The notes under the pieces: model-generated
What the model was told of the DNA's origin: nothing
The model's database searches: none
Seen by the model: the letters and a program-made list of their open reading frames with translations, nothing else
Part shown: positions 1-6,361 of the stretch, one piece after another
Numbering within the stretch: position 1 is the first letter of the stretch
Layout: every line of letters starts with the position of its first letter
Made by a program: the position numbers and the translations under genes
Source: DASTHS01 sp035718085
Lineage (GTDB): Bacteria; Actinomycetota; Acidimicrobiia; Acidimicrobiales; Palsa-688
Direction of reading: 5' to 3'
NCBI GenBank assembly: GCA_035718085.1
Contig: DASTHS010000225.1
Span: forward strand, 1 to 11,108
DNA length: 11,108 bases

Positions 1-300
1 GAGATGGCCGTCGCCGGTGGGGTCGGCGTGGTCGTCGACGAGGGGGCGGTCGCCGACCACGGCGGCCTCTTCGGCGAGGGGCCCTCCCGGGTGCTCGCCT
101 GCGTCGCGCCCGACCGGGTGGCCGCCGTCGAGGCCCTGGTGGCCGCGACCGCCAGCGACCTGGAGGTCACCGCCATCGCCACCGCCGGGGGCGACCGCAT
201 CGTCGTGCCGGGGCTGGTCGACGTCGCCGTGGCCGACGCCGCCGCAGCCGGGCGGGCCGTGCTCGAGGGCCACCTCGGGCTCGGAGGCGGGGCCGGCTGA
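1..300 (+). CDS. purL: Phosphoribosylformylglycinamidine synthase subunit PurL, C-terminal fragment
   Basis: This is the 3' end of a gene cut by the left edge; reading starts in frame at base 1 and ends at TGA 298–300. PurL catalyses the ATP- and glutamine-dependent conversion of FGAR to FGAM, the fourth step of de novo purine synthesis, in the cytosol. The visible 99 residues match the end of the PurL C-terminal ATP-binding domain: an EMAVAGGVGV segment, then LFGEGPSRVL (canonical LFGE-SPSR), and near the end a GGDRIVVPGLVDV strand. The rest, including the catalytic part, lies outside the window. The next genes include purF and purM, which supports the call. The GNAT gene begins 5 bases after the stop, so the two are probably co-transcribed. 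Identity is fairly secure; whether this is the short or the long PurL type cannot be seen. Confidence 0.88.
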   Translation, partial: EMAVAGGVGVVVDEGAVADHGGLFGEGPSRVLACVAPDRVAAVEALVAATASDLEVTAIATAGGDRIVVPGLVDVAVADAAAAGRAVLEGHLGLGGGAG

Positions 301-305
301 GCCCG

Positions 306-782
306 GTGGCCGCCGACCTGCGGGCCGCCGCCCTCGACTCGCCGGAGGTGGCGCCGCTGCTGGCGGCCCTCCACGCCGACTACCTGGCCCGCTACGGGCC
401 GAGCGACGAGATGGCCCTCGCCGTCCCGGCGGACTTCTCCCCGCCCGACGGCCTGTTCGTCGTCGTGGTCGACGCCGGGGTCACTGTGGCGGGCGGCGGG
501 TTCCGCCGCCACGGGCCCGAGACCTGCGAGGTCAAGCGCATGTGGACCGCTCCCGGCTCCCGCCGCCGGGGCCTGGCGGGCACGGTGCTCGACGCCCTCG
601 AGGCCGCGGCTGCCTCGGCCGGCTACCGCCGGCTGGTCCTCGAGACGGGCCCCGCCCAACCCGAGGCCGCCCGCCTGTACGCGGCCCGGGGGTACCGGCG
701 CATCGAGCGGTTCGGCCCGTACCCCGAGGCGCTCGCCTTCGCCACCGAGCTGCCCCGACCCCCAGCGGCCTGCGACCCGTAG
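306..782 (+). CDS. GNAT family N-acetyltransferase
   Basis: A 158-residue protein with a single GNAT fold, expected to transfer an acetyl group from acetyl-CoA to an amine; the substrate is unknown. Motif A is clear: VKRMWTAPGSRRRGLAG around residues 76–92, where R86-R-R-G89-L-A91 fits the (Q/R)xxGx(G/A) pyrophosphate-binding loop. Motif B follows as ARLYAARGYRRIERFGPY near the C-terminus. The length is normal for a one-domain GNAT. The start is GTG at 306, 5 bases after the purL stop. No well-spaced Shine-Dalgarno is visible; GGAGG at 283–287 is too far upstream, so translation may be coupled to purL. Its TAG stop is also the first half of the putative purF -10 box. The position inside a purine cluster is unexplained and may only reflect compact packing. 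Family call firm, role unknown. Confidence 0.85.
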   Translation: MAADLRAAALDSPEVAPLLAALHADYLARYGPSDEMALAVPADFSPPDGLFVVVVDAGVTVAGGGFRRHGPETCEVKRMWTAPGSRRRGLAGTVLDALEAAAASAGYRRLVLETGPAQPEAARLYAARGYRRIERFGPYPEALAFATELPRPPAACDP

Positions 783-785
783 ACT
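780..785 (+). promoter_or_regulatory. Putative -10 box of a leaderless purF promoter
   Basis: TAGACT fits the TANNNT actinobacterial -10 consensus and ends 8 nt before the purF GTG at 794, placing the expected transcription start at or next to the start codon. It physically includes the TAG stop codon of the preceding GNAT gene. The best -35 candidate, CCGACC at 755–760, is poor and 19 nt away. The call rests on the -10 match and on the same arrangement at five other gene starts in the window. Confidence 0.5.
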
Positions 786-793
786 CGGCCCTC

Positions 794-2218
794 GTGGCAG
801 TCGACGAAGACGGCAAGCCGAGGGAGGCGTGTGGGGTCTTCGGCGCCTACGCACCGGGCCGCAGCGTCGCCCACCTCACCTATGACGGGCTCTACGCCCT
901 CCAGCACCGCGGGCAGGAGTCGGCGGGCATGGCCGTGAGCGACGGGGCCGAGGTGATGGTCGTCAAAGACATGGGCCTGGTCACCAACGTGTTCAACGAG
1001 TACAAGCTCGCCGGCCTCGAGGGCAGCCTGGCGATCGGCCACACCCGCTACTCGACCACGGGCAGCTCGACCTGGACCAACGCCCAGCCGATCTACCGGG
1101 TGGCGGGCGCCACGGCGTTCGCCCTCGGGCACAACGGCAACCTCACCAACACCCTGGCCCTGGCCGAGACGGCCGGGATGCTGCCCGGCATGATCACCAG
1201 CGACAGCGACGTCATCGGCGAGCTGCTCGGCCAGCACCTCGAGGGCGACCCGGGCGCCGACCTCGTCGACGCCCTGCACGCCGTGGCGCCGATGCTGGAG
1301 GGCGCCTTCTCGCTCGTGCTGCTCGACCGTTCGCGGGTGATCGCCCTCCGCGACCCGCACGGGTTCCGTCCGCTCTGCCTCGGCGCCCTCGACGACGGCG
1401 GCTGGCTGGTCGCCTCCGAGAGCCCGGCGCTCGACATCTGTGGCGCCCGCTTCGTGCGGGAGATCGAGCCGGGCGAGCTGGTGGTCATCGACGGCGACGG
1501 CCTGCGCAGCAGCCGACCGGCCTGGCGCCAGCCGGCCGCCGAGCCCAAGCTGTGCCTCTTCGAGTTCGTCTACCTGGCCCGGCCCGACAGCCGCCTCTAC
1601 GGCCAGGAGGTGCACAGCGCCCGCATCCGGATGGGGGAGCTGCTGGCCGAGCAGGCCCCCGTCGCCGCCGACCTGGTCACCGGCGTGCCCGACTCGGGCA
1701 TCCCCGCCGCCGAGGGCTACGCCCGCCGCTCGGGCATCCCCTTCGGCACGGGCCTGGTGAAGAACCGTTACATCGGCCGAACGTTCATCGTGCCCGACCA
1801 GGCGGCCCGGGCCAAGAGCGTCCGCCGCAAGCTGAACCCGCTCCGCGACGCCATCGAGGGGCGCCGGTTGGTGGTCGTCGACGACTCGATCGTGCGGGGC
1901 ACCACCACCCGGGCGATGGTCACCATGCTCCGCGACGCCGGCGCCGCCGAGGTGCACCTGCGCATCTCGTCGCCGCCCTACCGCTGGCCGTGCTACTTCG
2001 GCCTCGACACCGGCACCCGCGACGAGCTGATCGCCGCCCGCCTCGACGTGGAGGAGATCCGCGCCTTCCTCGAGGCCGACAGCCTCGCCTACCTGTCGCT
2101 CGACGGCCTCCTCGAGGCCACGGGTGTGCCTGACGCCGGCTTCTGCGACGCCTGCCTCACCGGCCGCTACCCGGTCGAGCTGCCGGTGACCCTGTGCGCC
2201 ACCCCGGCGCTCGGGTGA
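794..2218 (+). CDS. purF: Amidophosphoribosyltransferase (glutamine PRPP amidotransferase)
   Basis: A 474-residue PurF, which makes 5-phosphoribosylamine from PRPP and glutamine, the committed first step of purine synthesis. The N-terminal Ntn glutaminase domain begins EACGVFGAY, putting the nucleophile Cys at residue 13 after a 12-residue propeptide that is presumably removed autocatalytically. LQHRGQESAGMAV and GHTRYSTTG follow. The C-terminal phosphoribosyltransferase domain has the PRPP loop VVVDDSIVRGTTT at residues 360–372. Four cysteines match the [4Fe-4S] ligands of the Bacillus-type enzyme: C254 (KLCLFEF), C400 (PCYFG), and C451/C454 (FCDAC). It therefore looks like the cluster-containing, propeptide-processed class. 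GTG 794 is preferred because it gives a normal propeptide; the open frame continues upstream only because it lies over the GNAT gene. The stop overlaps the purM start (GTGA). Confidence 0.97.
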   Translation: MAVDEDGKPREACGVFGAYAPGRSVAHLTYDGLYALQHRGQESAGMAVSDGAEVMVVKDMGLVTNVFNEYKLAGLEGSLAIGHTRYSTTGSSTWTNAQPIYRVAGATAFALGHNGNLTNTLALAETAGMLPGMITSDSDVIGELLGQHLEGDPGADLVDALHAVAPMLEGAFSLVLLDRSRVIALRDPHGFRPLCLGALDDGGWLVASESPALDICGARFVREIEPGELVVIDGDGLRSSRPAWRQPAAEPKLCLFEFVYLARPDSRLYGQEVHSARIRMGELLAEQAPVAADLVTGVPDSGIPAAEGYARRSGIPFGTGLVKNRYIGRTFIVPDQAARAKSVRRKLNPLRDAIEGRRLVVVDDSIVRGTTTRAMVTMLRDAGAAEVHLRISSPPYRWPCYFGLDTGTRDELIAARLDVEEIRAFLEADSLAYLSLDGLLEATGVPDAGFCDACLTGRYPVELPVTLCATPALG

Positions 2219-3291
2219 GCCGCCCCGTGACCGACGCCCCCCTCACCTACGCCGCCGCCGGCGTCGACATCGACGCCGCCGACCGCGCCGTCGACGCCAT
2301 CCGCGACCTCGTGGCGTCGACCGCCGACCGGCCGGGGGCCATCGGGGCCATCGGCGGCTTCGGCGGCCTCTTCGAGCTGCCGGCCGGCTACACCCGCCCG
2401 GTGCTGGTGTCGTCGACCGACGGCGTCGGCACCAAGATGGCGGTGGCCACCGCCACCGGCCGGTTCGACACCATCGGCATCGACTTGGTGGCCATGTGCG
2501 TCGACGACCTGGTCTGCTGCGGCGCCACCCCGCTGGTCTTCCTCGACTACCAGCTCCTCGGTCGCATCGACCCCGCCCAGGTGCGCGAGGTCATGATCGG
2601 CATCGCCGCCGGCTGCCGCACCGCCGGCTGCACGATCGTCGGCGGCGAACTGGCCGAGCACCCCGGGCTCCTCGCCCCCGGCGAGCTCGACGTGGCCGGC
2701 TTCGCCGTCGGGGTGGTCGACCACGACCGCATCATCGACGGCCCCGCCCGGTGCCGCCCCGGCGACGCCCTGGTGGCCCTGCCATCCCCAGGCCTGCGCT
2801 CCAACGGCTACTCGCTGGCCCGCCGGGCGCTGCTCGAGCGCGCCGGGCTGCCCCTCGACGGGCCGGCGTGGCCGGGTGCCACGGCCAGCCTGGCCGACGA
2901 GCTGCTGCGCCCCTCGGTCATCTACGCCCCCGCCGTGCTCGCCCTCCTCGAGTTGCACGACGGCGTGCCGATGGTCGACGTGCACGCCGTGGCCCACATC
3001 ACCGGCGGCGGCATCCCCGGCAACCTGCCCCGGGTGCTGCCCCCCACCCTCGACGCCGAGGTCGACCCGACCCGCTGGCGCCGCCCGCGCATCTTCGACG
3101 AGATCGCCGCCGCCGGCAGCGTCGACGAGGACGAGATGCGCCGGGTGTTCAACCTCGGGGTCGGCATGGTGCTGGTGGTGCCGCCCGAGGAGGTGGCCGA
3201 GGCCGTCGACATCCTGGCGGGCGCCGGGCACGAACCCACCGTGATCGGCCATCTGGTCGAGGGCAGCGGGACGGTGCGCTTCCTGCCCTGA
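2215..3291 (+). CDS. purM: Phosphoribosylformylglycinamidine cyclo-ligase (AIR synthetase)
   Basis: A 358-residue PurM, which closes the imidazole ring of FGAM with ATP to give AIR, the fifth step of purine synthesis. It is the partner of PurL upstream and a member of the same ATP-binding superfamily. The N-terminus carries TYAAAGVDIDAADRAVD, then GGFGGLFELP and the conserved VSSTDGVGTKMAVA at residues 65–78, followed by GIDLVAMCVDDLVCCGA. Later signatures are SNGYSLARRAL, AHITGGGIPGNLPRVLP and VFNLGVGMVLVVP. The length is normal. The chosen start, GTG 2215, overlaps the purF stop as GTGA and implies translational coupling. A second in-frame GTG at 2227 would give a protein starting TDAPLTYAAAG and is nearly as likely. 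Nothing is missing or disrupted. Confidence 0.96.
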   Translation: MSRPVTDAPLTYAAAGVDIDAADRAVDAIRDLVASTADRPGAIGAIGGFGGLFELPAGYTRPVLVSSTDGVGTKMAVATATGRFDTIGIDLVAMCVDDLVCCGATPLVFLDYQLLGRIDPAQVREVMIGIAAGCRTAGCTIVGGELAEHPGLLAPGELDVAGFAVGVVDHDRIIDGPARCRPGDALVALPSPGLRSNGYSLARRALLERAGLPLDGPAWPGATASLADELLRPSVIYAPAVLALLELHDGVPMVDVHAVAHITGGGIPGNLPRVLPPTLDAEVDPTRWRRPRIFDEIAAAGSVDEDEMRRVFNLGVGMVLVVPPEEVAEAVDILAGAGHEPTVIGHLVEGSGTVRFLP

Positions 3292-3310
3292 CGGTGCTCG
3301 ACCGGCACCG
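3292..3310 (+). terminator. Small hairpin directly after purM
   Basis: CGGTGC (3292–3297) pairs perfectly with GCACCG (3305–3310) across a 7-nt loop, starting one base after the purM stop codon. There is no T-run. It could weakly terminate or stabilise the purine transcript 3' end. A second, shorter hairpin, GCCC-CTTC-GGGC, lies at 3345–3356. Both are short enough to occur by chance in such GC-rich DNA. Confidence 0.3.
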
Positions 3311-3381
3311 ACGGGAGGAACTAGTCAACTGTCCACGCGAAATGGCCCCTTCGGGCGATGGCGGGCAATCACCCCGCTCCG

Positions 3382-3387
3382 TATCGT
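3382..3387 (+). promoter_or_regulatory. Candidate -10 box for bldC
   Basis: The 149-base gap before bldC (3292–3440) is less GC-rich than its surroundings and is the longest gene-free stretch in the window. TATCGT is its only clear TANNNT match on the plus strand and would give a leader of about 47 nt. No convincing -35 is seen at 16–18 nt spacing. Low confidence. Confidence 0.3.
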
Positions 3388-3440
3388 CTCTCTCGAAACG
3401 GACACCCGGTCCGCAACCCCGAGAAGGAAGTCGATTCGAG

Positions 3441-3641
3441 ATGGCTGACCAGACCCAGGCGGACGCCCTGCTCACCCCGGCCGAGGTGGCCGCCCTGTTC
3501 CGGGTGAACCCCAAGACCGTGACCCGCTGGGCCCGCGCCGGCAAGATCACCGCCATCCGCACCCTCGGCGGCCACCGCCGGTTCCGGGCCTCCGAGATCC
3601 GCCGCTGCCTCGAGCAGCTGGAGACCGACACCCTGGCCTGA
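3441..3641 (+). CDS. bldC: BldC-like MerR-family helix-turn-helix regulator
   Basis: A 66-residue DNA-binding protein that is almost entirely one winged helix-turn-helix. LLTPAEVAALFRVNPKTVTRW (residues 10–30) holds the helix-turn-helix, and the wing is IRTLGGHRRFR (39–49). From memory this closely resembles Streptomyces BldC (about 68 residues), which binds head-to-tail on direct repeats and controls the timing of development. Unlike classic MerR proteins it has no effector or dimerisation domain. The start is ATG 3441, preceded by GAGAAGGAAG at 3421–3430, a good Shine-Dalgarno about 10 nt upstream. This makes bldC unlike the leaderless starts around it. It follows purM here as bldC lies near purF/purM in Streptomyces, so the neighbourhood looks ancestral. 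Identity is strong. In a lineage not known to sporulate, its regulon cannot be read from sequence. Confidence 0.92.
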   Translation: MADQTQADALLTPAEVAALFRVNPKTVTRWARAGKITAIRTLGGHRRFRASEIRRCLEQLETDTLA

Positions 3642-3661
3642 CCCCCGGTCACAGGAGGGGC

Positions 3662-3694
3662 CCACGGCCGGCGGCTCCGTGCCGCCGGCCGTGG
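3662..3694 (+). terminator. Strong perfect hairpin after bldC
   Basis: A 14-base left arm (3662–3675, beginning CCACGGCC) is exactly complementary to the right arm (3681–3694, ending GGCCGTGG), with a 5-nt TCCGT loop. It starts 20 bases after the bldC stop. No T-run follows, as is common for actinobacterial terminators. It separates bldC from the next unit, whose own putative promoter lies downstream at 3733–3738. Confidence 0.75.
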
Positions 3695-3732
3695 CGCGCC
3701 CGGGGCCGGGCGGCGTGCGCAGCCCGACCGCG

Positions 3733-3738
3733 TACGCT
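3733..3738 (+). promoter_or_regulatory. Putative -10 box of a leaderless promoter for the small membrane protein gene
   Basis: TACGCT fits TANNNT and ends 6 nt before GTG 3745. This spacing, and its position just past the strong hairpin, support both a new transcription unit and the chosen start. No good -35 is visible. Confidence 0.5.
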
Positions 3739-3744
3739 CGACCG

Positions 3745-4110
3745 GTGGCCTCGTCTCCCGCTTCCGTCCGCCGCCCCTTCGGCTACGCCCGCGTCGCCAT
3801 CGGCGCCGCCATGGCCGTCGCCCCCGGCCTGGTGGGCAAGCTGTGGTGGGACCGGGAGATCGGGCCGGCGGCGTCGGCCATCCTGCGTGGCATGGGGGCG
3901 CGTGACGCGGTGATCGGCGCTGGCACCGCCCTCGTCGGTGACGAGGCGTCGGTGGCCTGGCTGCGGGCCGGGGTGGTCGCCGACCTCGCCGACGCCACCG
4001 CCGCCGCCCTGGCCGGGTCGAGCCTCCCCACGTCGAAGCGGGCGGTCACCGTAGCCTTTGGGGCTGCCGGCGCCCTCGCCGGTGTGCTGATCGCTCGCGC
4101 CGCCCGGTGA
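3745..4110 (+). CDS. Small hydrophobic membrane protein of unknown function
   Basis: A 121-residue protein, rich in Ala, Gly and Val, that I cannot assign to a characterised function. It has a basic N-terminus (VRRPFGYAR), hydrophobic stretches near residues 16–32, 52–64 and 72–92, and a final one at about 101–117. The middle motif ILRGMGARDAVIGAGTALV followed by WLRAGVVADLADATAA resembles small DUF4267/DUF4345-type membrane proteins, in which a GxRD-like motif is followed by an R-x-G-x-x-x-D-x-x-D segment. That resemblance is from memory and weak. GTG 3745 is preferred over GTG 3679 because 3679 lies inside the hairpin after bldC and because a -10 box sits 6 nt upstream of 3745. Its TGA overlaps the GTG of argJ, so the two genes are probably co-translated. 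The context gives no clear role. Confidence 0.75.
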   Translation: MASSPASVRRPFGYARVAIGAAMAVAPGLVGKLWWDREIGPAASAILRGMGARDAVIGAGTALVGDEASVAWLRAGVVADLADATAAALAGSSLPTSKRAVTVAFGAAGALAGVLIARAAR

Positions 4111-5249
4111 GCGGCCTGCCCTCGGGCTTCTCCGCCACCACCGCCCGCATCGGGCTGCGCGACGAGGGCGCCGACTGCTGGGTCGGGGTCGGGCGGTCCG
4201 GCACGACCAGCGCGGCGGTGTACACCCGGAGCCGTTTCGCCGGCCCGAGCGTGGTCGTGTCCCGGCGCCACCGGGCGGCGCGCGCGGCGGTCGTCGTCGC
4301 CCGCAACGCCAACGTGGCCACCGGGCCCGAGGGCCTGGCCAACGCCGAGGAGGTGGTGGCCCTCGCCGCCCGGGCGGCCGGGTGCCGACCCGACGAGGTG
4401 CTGGTCGCGTCGACCGGCGTGATCGGGCGCCCCTACCCGATGCCAGAGGTGCGGGCCGCGCTTCGCGGGCTGGGCGACCGGGCGGGCTGGGCGGCCACCC
4501 CCCTCGACCTGGCCACCGCCATGATGACCACCGACACCCGGCCGAAGGTGGCCCGCCGCCAAGCGGGCGGCGCCGAGGTCGTCGGGGTGGCCAAGGGGGT
4601 GGGGATGATCGAGCCCGACATGGCCACCATGCTGGCGTTCGTCTTCACCGACGCCGAGGTCGACGCCGCCACCCTCGACGGCATCTGGCGGCGGGCGGTC
4701 GACCGCAGCTTCAACTGCCTGAGCATCGACACCGACACCTCCACGTCCGACACGGCGGCGATCTTCGCCAGCGGCGCCGCCGGGCCGGTCGCCCCCGGGC
4801 TGCTCGCCTCGGCCGTCGGCGAGGTGTGCACCGACCTCACCCTGCAGCTGGCCCGCGACGGTGAGGGCGCCACCAAGCTGCTCACCGTCACCGTGACCGG
4901 CGCCCGCGACGACGGTCAGGCCAAGCGGGTCGCCAAGTCGGTGCTCAACTCCCCGCTGGTCAAGACCGCCGTGCACGGCGCCGACCCGAACTGGGGACGG
5001 GTGGCGATGGCCGTCGGCAAGGTGCCCGACGACGACATCGACCCCGGCCGGGTCGTCATCCGCTTCGGGGCCGTCGAGACCTACCCGGCGCTGCTCGACG
5101 ACGCGGGCCTCGCCGCCCTCGCCGCCGAGCTGCGCGCCGACCACGTCGAGGTCGGCGTCGACCTCGGCATCGCCGCCGGGGAGGCCACCGTCTACGGCTG
5201 CGACCTGTCGGCCGGCTACGTGCGGATCAACGCCGACTACACCACCTGA
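4107..5249 (+). CDS. argJ: ArgJ-family glutamate N-acetyltransferase (ornithine acetyltransferase)
   Basis: A 380-residue Ntn-type acetyltransferase. ArgJ moves acetyl from N-acetylornithine to glutamate, and in bifunctional forms also uses acetyl-CoA, in arginine synthesis. The self-cleavage site is intact: KGVGMIEPDMATMLAF, with T174 as the new N-terminal nucleophile of the beta chain after A173. The oxyanion-hole pair T103-G104 sits in VASTGVIG. Also present are MMTTDTRPK, EGATKLLTV, LVKTAVHGADPNWGRV and the typical end INADYTT. Two parts differ from the usual pattern: the NSGNANACTG-like loop reads ARNANVATGPEG (residues 65–76), and the usual DGDTSTNDT reads DTDTSTSDT. No other arg gene is visible here, so it is away from an argCJBD cluster within this window. 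GTG 4107 overlaps the previous stop. The family is certain; the substrate is likely but not guaranteed. Confidence 0.9.
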   Translation: MSGLPSGFSATTARIGLRDEGADCWVGVGRSGTTSAAVYTRSRFAGPSVVVSRRHRAARAAVVVARNANVATGPEGLANAEEVVALAARAAGCRPDEVLVASTGVIGRPYPMPEVRAALRGLGDRAGWAATPLDLATAMMTTDTRPKVARRQAGGAEVVGVAKGVGMIEPDMATMLAFVFTDAEVDAATLDGIWRRAVDRSFNCLSIDTDTSTSDTAAIFASGAAGPVAPGLLASAVGEVCTDLTLQLARDGEGATKLLTVTVTGARDDGQAKRVAKSVLNSPLVKTAVHGADPNWGRVAMAVGKVPDDDIDPGRVVIRFGAVETYPALLDDAGLAALAAELRADHVEVGVDLGIAAGEATVYGCDLSAGYVRINADYTT

Positions 5250-5259
5250 CGTCCTCTCG

Positions 5260-5277
5260 GCCGCTGTGGTGAGCGGC
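5260..5277 (+). terminator. Possible hairpin after argJ
   Basis: GCCGCT (5260–5265) pairs with AGCGGC (5272–5277) across a 6-nt loop, 10 bases after the argJ stop. It is short and has no T-run; it may be a weak terminator ahead of the next unit. Confidence 0.3.
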
Positions 5278-5288
5278 GGGCGCGGTCG

Positions 5289-5294
5289 TAGCAT
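5289..5294 (+). promoter_or_regulatory. Putative -10 box of a leaderless ctaG promoter
   Basis: TAGCAT fits TANNNT and ends 8 nt before ATG 5303. It overlaps the first base of an in-frame TTG at 5294, which argues that translation starts at 5303. No convincing -35 is seen. Confidence 0.5.
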
Positions 5295-5302
5295 TGGCGT
5301 CG

Positions 5303-6259
5303 ATGCCACCCTCCTCGCCCATGGCCGGCACGGGCAGCGCGCACCACGACCTGGCCTCCGCCCTGACCGCCTGGTCGGTCGGCCCCTTCGGTGTCGCGGT
5401 CGCTCTCGCCGTGGTCGCCGCCGGCGTCTGGTACCTACGCGCCGCCACCCGGGTCCGGGCCAAGGGCCGCCACTGGGGACCCGGCCGCACCAGCGCCTTC
5501 CTGGCCGGGCTGCTCACCATCGAGCTGGCGCTCGGCTCGTTCGTGGCGACCTGGTCGATGGGTTCGTTCGCCTACCACATCTGGCAGCACCTGCTGCTCA
5601 TGGTGGTGGCACCCCCGCTGCTCGCCCTCGGCGCCCCGTCGACCCTGCTGCTGCAGACGGCCCCGAAGCCCGTGCGCAGCGCCTGGCTCCGGGTGCTGCA
5701 CTCCACCCCGTTCGCGGTGCTGACCCACCCCGTCGTGGTGTGGTTCCTCTACTACGGCGCCATGTTCGCCTTCTTCCTGAGCCCCGCCCTCGGCTTCGCC
5801 ATGACCCACATGGACGTGATGGACCTCTGGAACATCGGGTTCTTCGTCGGCGCCGCCTGCTTCTGGTGGCCAATGGTCGGGCTCGACCCCATCCCCCGGT
5901 GGCGCATGGGCTACGGCATGCGGTTCATCAACTTGCTGATCGGGGTGCCGTTCGAGTCGTTCCTGGGCATCGCCCTGCTCACGCTGACGTCGCCCGTGGC
6001 CCCGATGTACACCCTCGACAGCACGCACCTGGGGGCCGGCATCCTCTGGGCCGCCACCGAGCTGTTCACCGTGGCTGCCCTGGTGCCCATCTTCGTGCAG
6101 TGGTCGCGTGCCGACACCCGCCAGGCGCGCCGAGACGACGCCCGCCTCGACGCCGCCGCCCTCGCCGGGACCGCACCGGTCGCGGCCGCGGAGGGCCCCG
6201 ACCCGGCGCGCATGCGCGGCCTGGCCGCCACCTTCGCCGCCATCCGCCGGGAAGCCTGA
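5303..6259 (+). CDS. ctaG: caa3_CtaG-type cytochrome c oxidase assembly membrane protein
   Basis: A 318-residue multi-pass membrane protein of the caa3_CtaG kind, thought to help insert copper or otherwise assemble heme-copper cytochrome oxidase. Hydrophobic segments lie at about residues 28–46, 64–84, 92–116, 137–160, 176–192, 206–229 and 244–266, suggesting seven membrane helices. The family signature is in the third: YHIWQHLLLMVVAPPLLALG, with H92 and H96 four residues apart as plausible metal ligands. FWWPMVGLDPIP (187–198) is also typical. A charged, Ala-rich tail from about 268 is probably cytoplasmic. ATG 5303 is chosen over the in-frame TTG 5294 because a -10 box lies directly upstream. 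No oxidase subunit gene is adjacent. This is the B. subtilis CtaG type, not Cox11. Family call good; exact function inferred. Confidence 0.85.
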   Translation: MPPSSPMAGTGSAHHDLASALTAWSVGPFGVAVALAVVAAGVWYLRAATRVRAKGRHWGPGRTSAFLAGLLTIELALGSFVATWSMGSFAYHIWQHLLLMVVAPPLLALGAPSTLLLQTAPKPVRSAWLRVLHSTPFAVLTHPVVVWFLYYGAMFAFFLSPALGFAMTHMDVMDLWNIGFFVGAACFWWPMVGLDPIPRWRMGYGMRFINLLIGVPFESFLGIALLTLTSPVAPMYTLDSTHLGAGILWAATELFTVAALVPIFVQWSRADTRQARRDDARLDAAALAGTAPVAAAEGPDPARMRGLAATFAAIRREA

Positions 6260-6325
6260 CTGCCGCGTCTCGGGTGGGCGCCCTCTCGGGTCCGACCCCG
6301 GTCCGGCCGGCCCGCCCCCGGCGCC

Positions 6326-6355
6326 TCGACACCCTGGTAACGGGGGCGTTACCCT
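6326..6355 (+). promoter_or_regulatory. Promoter of the P450–BVMO operon
   Basis: TCGACA at 6326–6331 is one mismatch from the TTGACA -35 consensus. It is followed 18 nt later by TACCCT at 6350–6355, a TANNNT -10 box ending 6 nt before GTG 6362. This is the most complete promoter in the window and again predicts a leaderless transcript. It contains the palindrome described separately. Confidence 0.6.
6336..6353 (+). promoter_or_regulatory. Palindromic putative repressor operator
   Basis: GGTAACG and CGTTACC form a perfect 7-bp inverted repeat around a GGGG centre. The repeat lies between the -35 and -10 boxes and covers the first four bases of the -10 (TACC). Size and placement suit a dimeric repressor such as a TetR- or GntR-type protein that would block RNA polymerase. 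No candidate regulator is encoded beside it, so the binder is unknown. Confidence 0.5.
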
Positions 6356-6361
6356 CTCCGG

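Noticed and set aside
623..1957. Minus-strand open frame of 444 codons opposite purF
   Set aside because: Same shadow effect; purF motifs on the plus strand are unambiguous.
3679..3744. Longer N-terminus for the small membrane protein from GTG 3679, with AGGAGGGG at 3653–3660 upstream
   Set aside because: The GTG lies in the terminator-like hairpin, the Shine-Dalgarno-like run is about 18 nt away, and the added residues are Pro/Gly/Arg-rich; the -10 box supports 3745.
6268..6291. Direct repeat TCTCGGGT at 6268–6275 and 6284–6291, 16 bp apart, upstream of the P450 promoter
   Set aside because: Only 8 bases in GC-rich sequence and well upstream of the -35; not enough to call a regulator site, though it could be examined in relatives.
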